Assembly (NCBI RefSeq): GCF_014205675.1
Contig: NZ_JACIIX010000005.1
Span: 62,001-126,000 of the forward strand
DNA: 64,000 nucleotides
Direction of reading: 5' to 3'
Source: Novispirillum itersonii
Lineage (GTDB): Bacteria; Pseudomonadota; Alphaproteobacteria; Rhodospirillales; Rhodospirillaceae
Part shown: positions 52,924 to 62,147 of the stretch, one piece after another
How positions within the stretch are numbered: the stretch's first letter is position 1
Layout: each line of letters starts with the position of its first letter
The notes under the pieces: model-generated
Databases searched by the model: none
Told to the model about the DNA's origin: nothing
The model's input: only the letters and a program-made list of their open reading frames with translations
Program-made: the position numbers and the translations under genes

Positions 52924-53015
52924 CCCGTCGCCGCCGTCACCAGCGCGATCACCGCCAGAATGGCCGTGGTCACGCTGACCTGAAAGCGCAGCCGGAACCG
53001 CCCTGCCTGCCCCAT
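52924..53015 (-). pseudogene. Detached N-terminus of the HD-GYP protein
   Basis: From the ATG at 53015 the frame reads MGQAGRFRLRFQVSVTTAIL and AVIALVTAATG, a normal cytoplasmic start plus first membrane helix of a Cache sensor. It then shifts out of frame with the DITLAGLAEFISGQ frame that begins at 52923. The junction lies in a GGCGGCGACGG-like run; a deletion of much of the periplasmic domain or an indel explains it. Confidence 0.65.
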
Positions 53016-53154
53016 CCCCAGATCCCTACCCTGTTGGACTACCCCCGGTACCGTGGGTACAGATACAACCCCACGATGGGGAGAGCTTACCCGGTTTCGC
53101 ACTGCATCAAAAGCGGGAATGACGGGGCGGACGGGCGGGGGCAGCGGCGGACGG

Positions 53155-54402
<1,248 letters not shown>

Positions 54403-54475
54403 TTATTCATGCCTGAACGGCGCATAAATGGGGCAGATCTTCCGTCAGCCGTGCGTTTAAGGTAAGAATGAACAG

Positions 54476-55387
54476 ATGGATGTCCCCTCCGATCTCGCCT
54501 TTTTCGCCACCCTCGCCCGCCACGGCACACTGGCCGCCGCCGCGCAGGACCTTGGCATCACCGCCCCCGCCGTCAGCCGCCGCCTGAGTGCGCTGGAATC
54601 CCGGCTGGGGGTGCGCCTGCTCAACCGCACCACCCGCCGCCAGAGCCTGACCGCCGAAGGGGAGCGCTACCTGAACGAAGGCCGCCGCATTCTGGCCGAC
54701 CTCGAGGCGCTGGAACGCAGCCTGACCGCCGCCCGCGACACCCCGCGCGGCCTGCTGCGCATCAACACCGGCATCGGCTTCGGCCGCCGCCACCTTGGCC
54801 CCGCCGTCAGCGACTTCACCCGCCGCTATCCGGAAGTTGAGGCCATCCTCCACCTCAGCGACCGGCCGATGGATCTGGCCGCCGAAGGCTTCGACCTGTG
54901 TACCCGCATCGGGCTGGGCAGCGATACCGGCCTGATCAGCCGCAAAATCGCCACCAACCACCGCTTCCTCGCCGCCGCGCCGGACTACCTCGCCCGCCAC
55001 CCGGCCCCGCAGACCCCGCACGACCTGCAACACCACCAGTGCATCGTCATCCGCGAATACTTCGGGGCCTACAACAGCTGGCCGCTGGTCTGCGGTGACC
55101 GCCGCGTCACCGTCAAGGTCAGCGGTGCGCTGGCCAGCAACCACGGCGAAGTGGCGGTGGACTGGGCACTTGCCGGACACGGAATCATCCTGCGCTCCCA
55201 GTGGGATATCGCCCGCGACCTGCGCGCCGGGCGGCTGGTGCGGGTGCTGCCGGACTGGTGCGGCGTCGATACCGACATCTACGCCCAGACCCTGCCGCGC
55301 CTTCAGACCTCGGCCAAAGTCACCGCCTTCCTCGACTTCCTCACCGACCGCTTCGCCGATCACCGCCGGTCGGAGGAATACTGGTAG
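54476..55387 (+). CDS. LysR family transcriptional regulator
   Basis: 303 aa. HTH region LAFFATLARHGTLAAAAQDL, ITAPAVSRRLSALESRLGVR, LLNRTTRRQSLTAEGERY, then a CrgA-like effector domain (GLLRINTGIGFGRRHLGPAV, FDLCTRIGLGSDTGLISRKI, WDIARDLRAGRLVRVLPDW). Divergent from the TauE/SafE permease gene across 134 bases, the usual layout of a LysR regulator and its target. Confidence 0.9.
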   Translation: MDVPSDLAFFATLARHGTLAAAAQDLGITAPAVSRRLSALESRLGVRLLNRTTRRQSLTAEGERYLNEGRRILADLEALERSLTAARDTPRGLLRINTGIGFGRRHLGPAVSDFTRRYPEVEAILHLSDRPMDLAAEGFDLCTRIGLGSDTGLISRKIATNHRFLAAAPDYLARHPAPQTPHDLQHHQCIVIREYFGAYNSWPLVCGDRRVTVKVSGALASNHGEVAVDWALAGHGIILRSQWDIARDLRAGRLVRVLPDWCGVDTDIYAQTLPRLQTSAKVTAFLDFLTDRFADHRRSEEYW

Positions 55388-55557
55388 AGGGTAGCGGGGG
55401 ATGCGGGATGCGGAAGGATGCGGGCGGCAGGATGACGGCGCTGGATGATGGCGGGCGCTGGATGATGCGGGCGCTGCCCGCCCCCGCCGGGAGGCGCGGC
55501 CTCCCGGACCCCGTCGAGGGGGGCCGGGGCGCGGTTGCCGTGCCCCTCATGCCGGCT

Positions 55558-56068
55558 GTTTCAATCCACGCTCCCCCGTGAGGGAGCGACGGGCCGGGTC
55601 CTCGCCAAACGGCACCGGGGACCGCAGTTTCAATCCACGCTCCCCCGTGAGGGAGCGACGCCTGCGGTGGGATCCTCCGGCGCGCCGCCGCCCGGTTTCA
55701 ATCCACGCTCCCCCGTGAGGGAGCGACCGGCGATGAGCTTCCTTGTTGAAGAGTTGGGGAAATGTTTCAATCCACGCTCCCCCGTGAGGGAGCGACGCGC
55801 GACGAGACCGCTGGCAACGGCGGCGGGGAAGTTTCAATCCACGCTCCCCCGTGAGGGAGCGACCAGCGAGATTGCCACCCAGCTCATGGTACAGGCCGGC
55901 GTTTCAATCCACGCTCCCCCGTGAGGGAGCGACCGGCCCCGGTGTCACACTCCTCGACGGTGGCCGTGTTTCAATCCACGCTCCCCCGTGAGGGAGCGAC
56001 TCAAGCGTTGGCACGCGGTGGCACGGCGGTTCGAGGTTTCAATCCACGCTCCCCCGTGAGGGAGCGAC
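55558..56068 (-). CRISPR. CRISPR array 3, type I-C-like (8 repeats of 33 bp)
   Basis: The repeat on the plus strand starts GTTTCAATCCACGCTCCCCC and ends GTGAGGGAGCGAC, 33 bp; reversed it is GTCGC...GTGGATTGAAAC, the type I-C form, so transcription is on the minus strand. Repeats start at 55558, 55627, 55695, 55764, 55831, 55901, 55968 and 56036; the seven spacers are 34-37 bases. All repeats are identical to the eye. No cas3-cas5-cas8c-cas7-cas4-cas1-cas2 genes are in the window. Confidence 0.96.
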
Positions 56069-56330
56069 CGGGTACCGGGCACAGCCTTGACCCACAAGCC
56101 AAAATACACCCTCTACCGCGAACCGGCAAATCCCTCCTGACATTCCGCGTCATCGTTCCACAGTCGGAACTATTTATCCTGCAAATTCAACCTCTTCCGT
56201 CACCGCGAACCCCCCGGAGTCGCAGCACCCGCTTGCGGTTCGCGGTGGAAACAGAAATCCCCCGGCCCGGCACAGCAGGCCGGATCCGGGGGATCTGTAA
56301 CCAGACTCAGATCAGCAGGCTTTTTGGGTC
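56069..56330 (-). other. Likely leader of CRISPR array 3
   Basis: The right flank is where the leader should be for a minus-strand array. It is less GC-rich than its surroundings, especially 56090-56215, and holds no gene. It contains a dispersed pair ACCGCGAACC (near 56115 and 56200) and its complement GGTTCGCGGT near 56236. Confidence 0.45.
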
Positions 56331-56378
56331 AAGCCTTTTTCCCGAAAAAGGCTTGGGTCCCACCGTCCAAAGGACGGT
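56331..56378 (-). terminator. Two inverted repeats after the PepSY gene
   Basis: ACCGTCC-aaa-GGACGGT (56362-56378) and AAGCCTTTTT-cccg-AAAAAGGCTT (56331-56354), both perfect. They follow the stop codon of the minus-strand PepSY gene at 56399 and probably end its transcript. Confidence 0.65.
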
Positions 56379-56398
56379 CCCCTGCCCCGTCCCCGGCC

Positions 56399-57874
56399 TT
56401 ACTCCGCCGCCGCGCGGGCTTCGGCGCGGCGGGCGCGGGCGCGGCTGGCGATCTGCCAGCGGACGACATCGACCAGCAGGAAGGCCAGCAGGCTGACCCC
56501 CATCACCGGCAGGGCGTACCCGAGACCGGCGGCGACCAGCACGCTGCCGACTTTCCACAGCGGGGACAGGGCCTGCCATGCCTTCACCACGGTGCGGGCC
56601 GGGGTGCCGGGGGCCGGGCGGCGCTTCCACCACAGGCTGTAGCCATAGACGATGGACATACAGAGCGCCGAGCCCAGCGCCACCATCACGATCTGGTTGA
56701 TCAGGCCGAACTTGATGCCCATGTGGATGTCGATGCCCCAGCGGATCAGCTTGGGGATGATCGTAAAGGTATCGAAATCGGCGCGGCTGGTGATAGTCAT
56801 CGTGCGCGGATCAATGGCGATGGTATCGACCTGCGTCGGGGTGGAGCGGTCGTATTCCCGCACCATCCATGCCTTTTCCGGCACCTTGGACGGGCGGATT
56901 TCCATCAGCGGGCTGTCGATGCCGCCCTTGATGGCGGTGGCGTAGACCGCGTCGATCAGCGCCGCCGGATCGGGCACGGCCCCGGCGGGAGCATTGGCGA
57001 CGGCAGCGGCGGCCATATGCTGGGCGTGGTCGGCATGGTCCGCCGAGACCGCCGGAGCGGCCGGGGCCGCCGGATCAATCTTCAGCGAGACGGACGGCGT
57101 CACCCAGCCCAGCGACATCCGCAGGGCATCAATGTTATCCCCGGCGTACTTCGACCACGTCAGGCCGGTGATCGACAGGAACGCCAGCCCCAGCGCCACC
57201 CACAGGCCGGTGGTGCTGTGCAGGCGGCGGGTGCGCGCCACCGGCGTGATCCGGGCACCGGAGGCCACGGCGGCGGCATCGCCCTTGCGGCGCGACAGCC
57301 ACAGCACCACCCCGCCCAGCGTCGCCAGCCACAGCCACGACGCCGCCAGTTCGCTGTAATTCCGCCCCAGATCGCCCAGCATCAGATTGCGGTGGAACTT
57401 GTCGATCGCCAGCCGCAGCGGCAGCACCCCGGAGGTGCCATAGACCGTCAGGTCACCCCGGATTTCCAGCGTCACCGGATCGACGAAAACCGCCTGCGTT
57501 TCGGACTCGCCCAGCTTGGGGTCGGTGAACATCACGCGGGTGGTGCGGCCCGGCGCGGTGGCCGGACGCACGGCAAACACCGGGCGGCCATCCTTCAGAT
57601 AGGCGCGGGCGGCATCCACCTGATCGCCCAGACTGCGGGCCGGGCCGGTGCTGGGGGTGGTCAACGCATCGCGGAAAAGCGCGTTCTCAATCTGCGGGGT
57701 CAGGACGTAGAGAACGCCGGTGACGGCGGCGATCAGGATGAACGGGCCGACGAACAGGCCGACGTAAAAATGCAGCCGCAGGATAAAATCCAGAATCTCG
57801 CGGCGCAGGCCGGCGGAAGGCGCAGCAGCGGGGGTGCCAACCGGCGGCACGCCGGAGGGAGCTGTGGTGGTCAT
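56399..57874 (-). CDS. PepSY-associated membrane protein (PiuB-like)
   Basis: 491 aa. ILRLHFYVGLFVGPFILIAA and TGVLYVLTPQIENALF form the first membrane helix and start of a PepSY domain; DKFHRNLMLGDLGRNYSELA with SWLWLATLGGVVLWLSRRKG and RRLHSTTGLWVALGLAFLSI-TGLTWS follow, as in PiuB-type inner-membrane ferric-reductase-like proteins of TonB-dependent iron uptake. Four or five helices in all. The neighbouring ABC importer and DUF2946-like genes support a metal-uptake role. Confidence 0.88.
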   Translation of the reverse strand: MTTTAPSGVPPVGTPAAAPSAGLRREILDFILRLHFYVGLFVGPFILIAAVTGVLYVLTPQIENALFRDALTTPSTGPARSLGDQVDAARAYLKDGRPVFAVRPATAPGRTTRVMFTDPKLGESETQAVFVDPVTLEIRGDLTVYGTSGVLPLRLAIDKFHRNLMLGDLGRNYSELAASWLWLATLGGVVLWLSRRKGDAAAVASGARITPVARTRRLHSTTGLWVALGLAFLSITGLTWSKYAGDNIDALRMSLGWVTPSVSLKIDPAAPAAPAVSADHADHAQHMAAAAVANAPAGAVPDPAALIDAVYATAIKGGIDSPLMEIRPSKVPEKAWMVREYDRSTPTQVDTIAIDPRTMTITSRADFDTFTIIPKLIRWGIDIHMGIKFGLINQIVMVALGSALCMSIVYGYSLWWKRRPAPGTPARTVVKAWQALSPLWKVGSVLVAAGLGYALPVMGVSLLAFLLVDVVRWQIASRARARRAEARAAAE

Positions 57875-58390
57875 GACGGAAAGGCTCCGTGAAAACAGGG
57901 ATGGGGTCCGCCCCCGCCGGAGAAACCCCGGCAGGACGGCGGACGGATCACACAGTCATCACGAAAACAGGGGTGGCCCCCGGGCCGACAGGCGCAGCGG
58001 CGGCCCGGACGGGACCGGGGTACTGACCGCACTGTCCCACAGCCGCGCCACCACCGGGGTCCCCGGCAGCGGCAGCAGCACCGTTGCCCGCAGCAGCAGC
58101 GGCGCGGCGGCACAGGCGGTCTGGCACACCACGCCGCAGTCATGCCGGGTCACTCCGCCCCCGGACTCAGGGCCAGAGACCATCCCGGCATCGGTACACA
58201 GGATCAGGGCATCACTGCCCAGCCCGATGCCCTGCGGCAGCACCGGCCCGCCCAGAAACGCCTGAAGCAGCAGCACGCAGACCGTTATCAGAACGGTCCA
58301 CTGCGCTGTCAGGCTGCCGGGCGGCAGTCTGTTCCGGGCCAGAGGGCCAGCGGGCGCTCTGCGGAATAGGGGGGCTGCGGGTGTGGTCAT
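57875..58390. repeat. Duplicated segment, copy 1 (DUF2946-like gene and downstream)
   Basis: Positions 57875-58390 recur at 61449-61946 with high identity, covering the DUF2946-like gene and the short segment up to the next gene start (CCGTGAAAACAGGGATGGGG). Each copy precedes a different metal-uptake gene on the minus strand. Confidence 0.8.
57959..58390 (-). CDS. DUF2946-like protein, copy 1
   Basis: 143 aa from the ATG at 58390. One hydrophobic helix (WTVLITVCVLLLQAFLGGPV) serves as signal or anchor; LILCTDAGMV and HDCGVVCQTACAA are the Cys/His segments reminiscent of DUF2946 proteins linked to copper or iron uptake. Residues 28-143 are nearly identical to copy 2 at 61530-61946. It is followed by the PepSY gene and may be co-transcribed. 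Confidence 0.65.
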   Translation of the reverse strand: MTTPAAPLFRRAPAGPLARNRLPPGSLTAQWTVLITVCVLLLQAFLGGPVLPQGIGLGSDALILCTDAGMVSGPESGGGVTRHDCGVVCQTACAAAPLLLRATVLLPLPGTPVVARLWDSAVSTPVPSGPPLRLSARGPPLFS

Positions 58391-58463
58391 TCCCCTGCTG
58401 TGCCATAACCGCACCGCGCTGTCACGCCCCTTTTTACGGCCGGAAAAGAGGCTTTCCCCTTAC

Positions 58464-58495
58464 ATGATAAGGACATAAACAAGATGTACTATCAT
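58464..58495. promoter_or_regulatory. Inverted repeat upstream of DUF2946-like copy 1, possible operator
   Basis: ATGATAAGGACAT and ATGTACTATCAT flank an 8-base centre in an AT-rich patch between the ABC ATPase stop and the DUF2946-like gene. The position suits a promoter/operator of the PepSY transcript; the regulator is unknown, although iron control is plausible. Confidence 0.4.
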
Positions 58496-58505
58496 ACCCC
58501 AGCCA

Positions 58506-59255
58506 TCAGCCATGGGCCCCCAGCGGCAGGATCGCCCGGTGCCCGGAGGGGGAGACCAGAATTTCCGCCTCAATCCCATAGACCCGGCGCAGGGCATCGG
58601 GGCTGATCACCGTCTCGAACGGTCCATCCCCGGCCACCCGGCCCTGATGCAGCAGCAGGATGCGGTCGGTGTGGCGGGCGGCAAGGTTCAGGTCGTGGAT
58701 GGCAATCACGACCAGCGCCCCGGTCCGCTGCACATAGGCCCGCAGCCGGTCGAACACCTGCATCTGGTGGCGGATGTCCAGCGCGCTGGTGGCCTCGTCC
58801 AGCAGCAGCAGATCCGGCTGACGCAACAGGCGCTGCGCCAGCAGCACCAGCTGCTGCTGCCCGCCGGACAGGATGTTCATGCTGCGGTCGTGCAGCCCGG
58901 CAATCCCGAACTCCTCCAGCGCGTGGATCGCCGCGTCCAGATCGGTGGCCTTTACCTGCCAGCCCAGCCGTTCATGACGGCCCAGCAGCACCGTCTCGGT
59001 CACGGTCAGGTCGGCCTGTACCAGCGCGTGCTGCGGCATATAGCCGATTTTCCCCAGCTCCACCGGCCTGCCGTGCCAGCGGATGGTGCCCGAGAACGGC
59101 AGCAGGGTGGCAATGGCGTTGATCAGGGTGGATTTTCCGGTGCCGTTGGGGCCGATCAGGCCGACGATCTGGCCGGGCTGCAACGTACAGCCCACGGTGT
59201 CCAGAATGGTGGTCCGCCCCCGGCGGACGCCGACGGATGTCAGATCAAGGGTCAT
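58506..59255 (-). CDS. Iron-siderophore ABC transporter ATPase (FepC-like)
   Basis: 249 aa from the ATG at 59255. Walker A GPNGTGKS near 34-41, signature LSGGQQQLVLLAQRLL, Walker B LLLLDEATSALD and HDLNLAARHTDRIL as switch. Four bases separate it from the permease stop. The repertoire of this operon resembles the importer at 22359-25185 but the proteins are clearly different, so the organism has two such systems. Confidence 0.9.
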   Translation of the reverse strand: MTLDLTSVGVRRGRTTILDTVGCTLQPGQIVGLIGPNGTGKSTLINAIATLLPFSGTIRWHGRPVELGKIGYMPQHALVQADLTVTETVLLGRHERLGWQVKATDLDAAIHALEEFGIAGLHDRSMNILSGGQQQLVLLAQRLLRQPDLLLLDEATSALDIRHQMQVFDRLRAYVQRTGALVVIAIHDLNLAARHTDRILLLHQGRVAGDGPFETVISPDALRRVYGIEAEILVSPSGHRAILPLGAHG

Positions 59256-59259
59256 GCGG

Positions 59260-60318
59260 TCAGCCCCCCTTCCGGCCACGCCGGGTGATGATGGCAAACA
59301 GGATCGGCACCCCGGCCACCGCCGTGATGATGCCGACCGGGATCACCGCACCGGGGGAGATCAGCTTGCCGAACACCGATGCCCCGATCAGGATCACCGC
59401 CCCGGTGACCGCCGCCAGCGGCAGGGCAAAGCGGTGATCTTCCCCCACCAGCGTGCGGGCGGCATGGGGCGCGATCAGCCCGATAAAGCCGATGGTGCCG
59501 ACAAACGACACCGCCCCCGCCGTCAGCACCGCCACCAGCAGAAAGGTCCGCCGCCGCACCGCCTCGACCGGCACCCCGAGGCTCAGCGCCCCGGCATCGC
59601 CCAGCCGCAGCGTGGTCAGCGCCCAGATATCGCGCAGCACAAAGGGCAGGCTGCCCGCCAGAATCACCGCGCAGACGGTCACGCTGGTCCAGGTGGCTTT
59701 CAGCAGGCTGCCGAACAGCCAGAACACGATCTGCTGCAACACCTCCGGCGAGGCCAGAAACTGTAACAGCGACTGCACCGACTGGAAGAAGAACAGAACG
59801 GCGATACCGCCCAGCACCAGAATTTCCGGCGAGGCGCTGCGCAGCCGGGCCACCAGATAGACCAGCCCGCAGGCCACCAGCGTCATCGCAAACGCCGAGG
59901 CCGGAATCACCAGATAGGACGGCAGCGGCACCAGACCGCCGAACATGATCGCCAGCGCCGCGCCAAACCCGGCGGCGGCGGAAAAGCCCAGCGTGAACGG
60001 GCTGGCCAGCGGGTTGCCGAGGATGGTTTGCATCTGCAATCCGGCCAGCCCCAGACAGGCCCCGACCAGCGCCCCCATCAGGGTCTGCGGCATCCGCAGA
60101 TCCCACAGGATTGTGGCAACCCCCCGGCTGGCCCCGTGCGGGCCATCGGCCAGCCCTTTCAGCACCACCGGCAGCGGCATCCCCGATGGCCCGGTGGTCA
60201 GGTCCAGCATCATCAGCAGGGCCAGCACCAGCACGGCGGCGACAATCATCGCCACCCGCCGGGCCGATGCGCGGCGGTAGGCACCGCGCATCGTTTCCGC
60301 AGACATCACACCCGTCAT
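59260..60318 (-). CDS. Iron-siderophore ABC transporter permease (FecCD family)
   Basis: 352 aa from the ATG at 60318, which overlaps the binding-protein stop (ATGA). LRMPQTLMGALVGACLGLAG, LGNPLASPFTLGFSAAAGFG and GTIGFIGLIAPHAARTLVGE with GVPILFAIITRRGRKGG are the FecCD landmarks. About ten membrane helices. Confidence 0.9.
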   Translation of the reverse strand: MTGVMSAETMRGAYRRASARRVAMIVAAVLVLALLMMLDLTTGPSGMPLPVVLKGLADGPHGASRGVATILWDLRMPQTLMGALVGACLGLAGLQMQTILGNPLASPFTLGFSAAAGFGAALAIMFGGLVPLPSYLVIPASAFAMTLVACGLVYLVARLRSASPEILVLGGIAVLFFFQSVQSLLQFLASPEVLQQIVFWLFGSLLKATWTSVTVCAVILAGSLPFVLRDIWALTTLRLGDAGALSLGVPVEAVRRRTFLLVAVLTAGAVSFVGTIGFIGLIAPHAARTLVGEDHRFALPLAAVTGAVILIGASVFGKLISPGAVIPVGIITAVAGVPILFAIITRRGRKGG

Positions 60319-61448
60319 CGGGCAGCGGGGCTGTACGGCAGGACGAACACACCGTCTGCCGCCACCGGCAGCCATTTGGCGTAGTAATCGCGGATGTTGC
60401 GGTCCGGATCGACATCGCTGAACGCCTCGGGATACAGCTGCTTGGCGATGTACTGGGCATAAACGAAGTCAGACAGGGTGCGCGCCCCGCCATGGTACAG
60501 GGCATGGACCCCGGCATTTTTGACCGCCGGAAGATCCGACCAGCCCGGGCGCTTCAGGTACGCCGCCATCCGCTCGCGGGCCACCGCCGGATCAGCGCCG
60601 AAGCCGACCGTCACCGCTTCCGGCTTGTTCAGCCATTCCGACCCGCACAGGAAGATCAGGTCCGGCTGCTGCGCCAGCACGTATTCCGGGCTGAGCGGCC
60701 CCCAGTTGCCGATCTGTCCCTTGGCGATGTTCTGCCCGCCAAGCTGCTCGATCAGCGCCCCCCACATGGTGGTGCCGTAGGAATTACCGACCTGCGACGG
60801 CCCCTTCTGCGCCAGTTCGACATAGACCTTTTTGGTGGTCGGTCCGGCCTTGGCGATGCGGGCCTCGATATCCCGGAAGGCGTTCTTATAGTTTTCCGCC
60901 AGCGCCTGCGCCCGGTCCTCGGTGCCCAGCAGCTTGCCCAGCGCCAGCGTGGAGGTGACATGCTTCTCGATGGTCTGGGCGTTGTAATCCAGCACCACCA
61001 CCGGAATCCCCGCCGCCTCGATCAGCTTCACGCCTTCTCCCAGCGCGTCATAGTTCCACGCCCCCAGGATCAGCAGATCCGGACTGGCGGCAATCACCTT
61101 CTCCACCGAGAAAGTGTTGTCCTCGGTATTGCCGATATCCGGCAGGGTGGTCAGCTTCGGGAAAACCTTGGCGTAGGCCTCAAACTGCCGGGGCCGCCAG
61201 TCTTTCCAGGTCGGCAGGGCCAGCGCCACCACCTTGTCCATGGCACCGGGGCCGCCGACCGCCAGATAATCCTCGTAATAAAAGCCCAGCGCCACCCGCT
61301 CCGGCACCTTCGGCACGGTGACGGTGCGCCCTTTCACATCGGTGACGGTGATGTCAGCAAGGGCGGGGCCGGTCAGGGCCGCACCGAACAGGAAGGCCCC
61401 GGCCAGCAGGCGGGCGGAAGCACGCAGAGCGGCAGAAAACATGCTCAT
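60315..61448 (-). CDS. ABC transporter periplasmic binding protein
   Basis: 377 aa. Signal peptide MSMFSAALRASARLLAGAFL ... GPALA, then ITVTDVKGRTVTVPKVPERV and ALGFYYEDYLAVGG, with VIAASPDLLILGAWNYDALG, the layout of class III iron-complex binding proteins. LFLCGSEWLNKPEA and YAQYIAKQLYPEAFSDVDPD follow. First gene of the ABC operon; a DUF2946-like gene lies 81 bases upstream on the same strand. Confidence 0.88.
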   Translation of the reverse strand: MSMFSAALRASARLLAGAFLFGAALTGPALADITVTDVKGRTVTVPKVPERVALGFYYEDYLAVGGPGAMDKVVALALPTWKDWRPRQFEAYAKVFPKLTTLPDIGNTEDNTFSVEKVIAASPDLLILGAWNYDALGEGVKLIEAAGIPVVVLDYNAQTIEKHVTSTLALGKLLGTEDRAQALAENYKNAFRDIEARIAKAGPTTKKVYVELAQKGPSQVGNSYGTTMWGALIEQLGGQNIAKGQIGNWGPLSPEYVLAQQPDLIFLCGSEWLNKPEAVTVGFGADPAVARERMAAYLKRPGWSDLPAVKNAGVHALYHGGARTLSDFVYAQYIAKQLYPEAFSDVDPDRNIRDYYAKWLPVAADGVFVLPYSPAAR

Positions 61449-61946
61449 GACGGAAATGCTCCGTGAAAACAGGGATGGGGTCCGCCGCCGGAGACACCCC
61501 GGCAGAACGGCGGACGGATCACACAGTCATCACGAAAACAGGGGTGGCCCCCGCGCCGACAGCCGCAGCGGCGGCCCGGACGGGGCCGGGGTGCTGACCG
61601 CACTGTCCCACAGCCGCGCCACCACCGGGGTCCCCGGCAGGGGCAGCAGCACCGCCACCCGCAGCAGCAGCGGCCCGGCGGCACAGGCGGTCTGGCAGAC
61701 CACGCCGCAGTCATGCCGGGTCACTCCGCCGCCGGACTCAGGGCCAGCGGTCATCCCGGCATCGGTACACAGGATCAGGGCATCCTCGCCCAGCCCGATG
61801 CCCTGCGGCAGCAGCGGCCCGCCCAGCAACGCCTGAAACAGCAGCACGCAGACCGTTATCAAAACGGTCCACTGCGCTGTCAGGCTGCCCTGTGGCAGGC
61901 CATGCCGGGGCAGGCTGCGGGCAGAAAGGGGGGCGGATGCGGTCAT
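61449..61946. repeat. Duplicated segment, copy 2 (DUF2946-like gene and downstream)
   Basis: Partner of 57875-58390. Identity is very high over the 3' two-thirds of the DUF2946-like gene and the spacer to the next gene, and falls at the 5' end of the gene. Confidence 0.8.
61530..61946 (-). CDS. DUF2946-like protein, copy 2
   Basis: 138 aa. MTASAPLSARSLPRHGLPQG then WTVLITVCVLLFQALLGGPL as membrane helix, LILCTDAGMT and HDCGVVCQTACAAGP as the conserved Cys/His part. The first 20 residues differ from copy 1, the rest is nearly the same. An AT-rich promoter region lies to the right (62010-62042). Likely first gene of the second ABC operon. Confidence 0.65.
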   Translation of the reverse strand: MTASAPLSARSLPRHGLPQGSLTAQWTVLITVCVLLFQALLGGPLLPQGIGLGEDALILCTDAGMTAGPESGGGVTRHDCGVVCQTACAAGPLLLRVAVLLPLPGTPVVARLWDSAVSTPAPSGPPLRLSARGPPLFS

Positions 61947-62147
61947 CCCCCTGCTGTGCCATAACCGCGCCGGGCTGTCACGCCCCTTTCCCCCGTCGCA
62001 GCGCAGGGGAATTTATATTAAATTTTCACTATATATTATTCCTGCCCCACCCGGACTTGACTCCCGCCGACAGTCCCCCATCCTGCCAGAGGTTTCCTTC
62101 GCCTGTCTTTTTCGCCCTCTCTAGTCACCGGACCGGATTACAGACCC
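61947..62147. promoter_or_regulatory. AT-rich divergent promoter region
   Basis: Between the DUF2946-like copy 2 and the SMP-30-like gene. The tract 62010-62042 (ATTTATATTAAATTTTCACT and further TATATATTATT) is the most AT-rich of this part and must hold promoters. I do not see a clear Fur box. Confidence 0.45.

Noticed and set aside
55341-56068. Repetitive ORFs over the type I-C-like array
   Set aside because: They are translations of the 33-bp repeat (FNPRSPVRERP, SLTGERGLK) and not genes.
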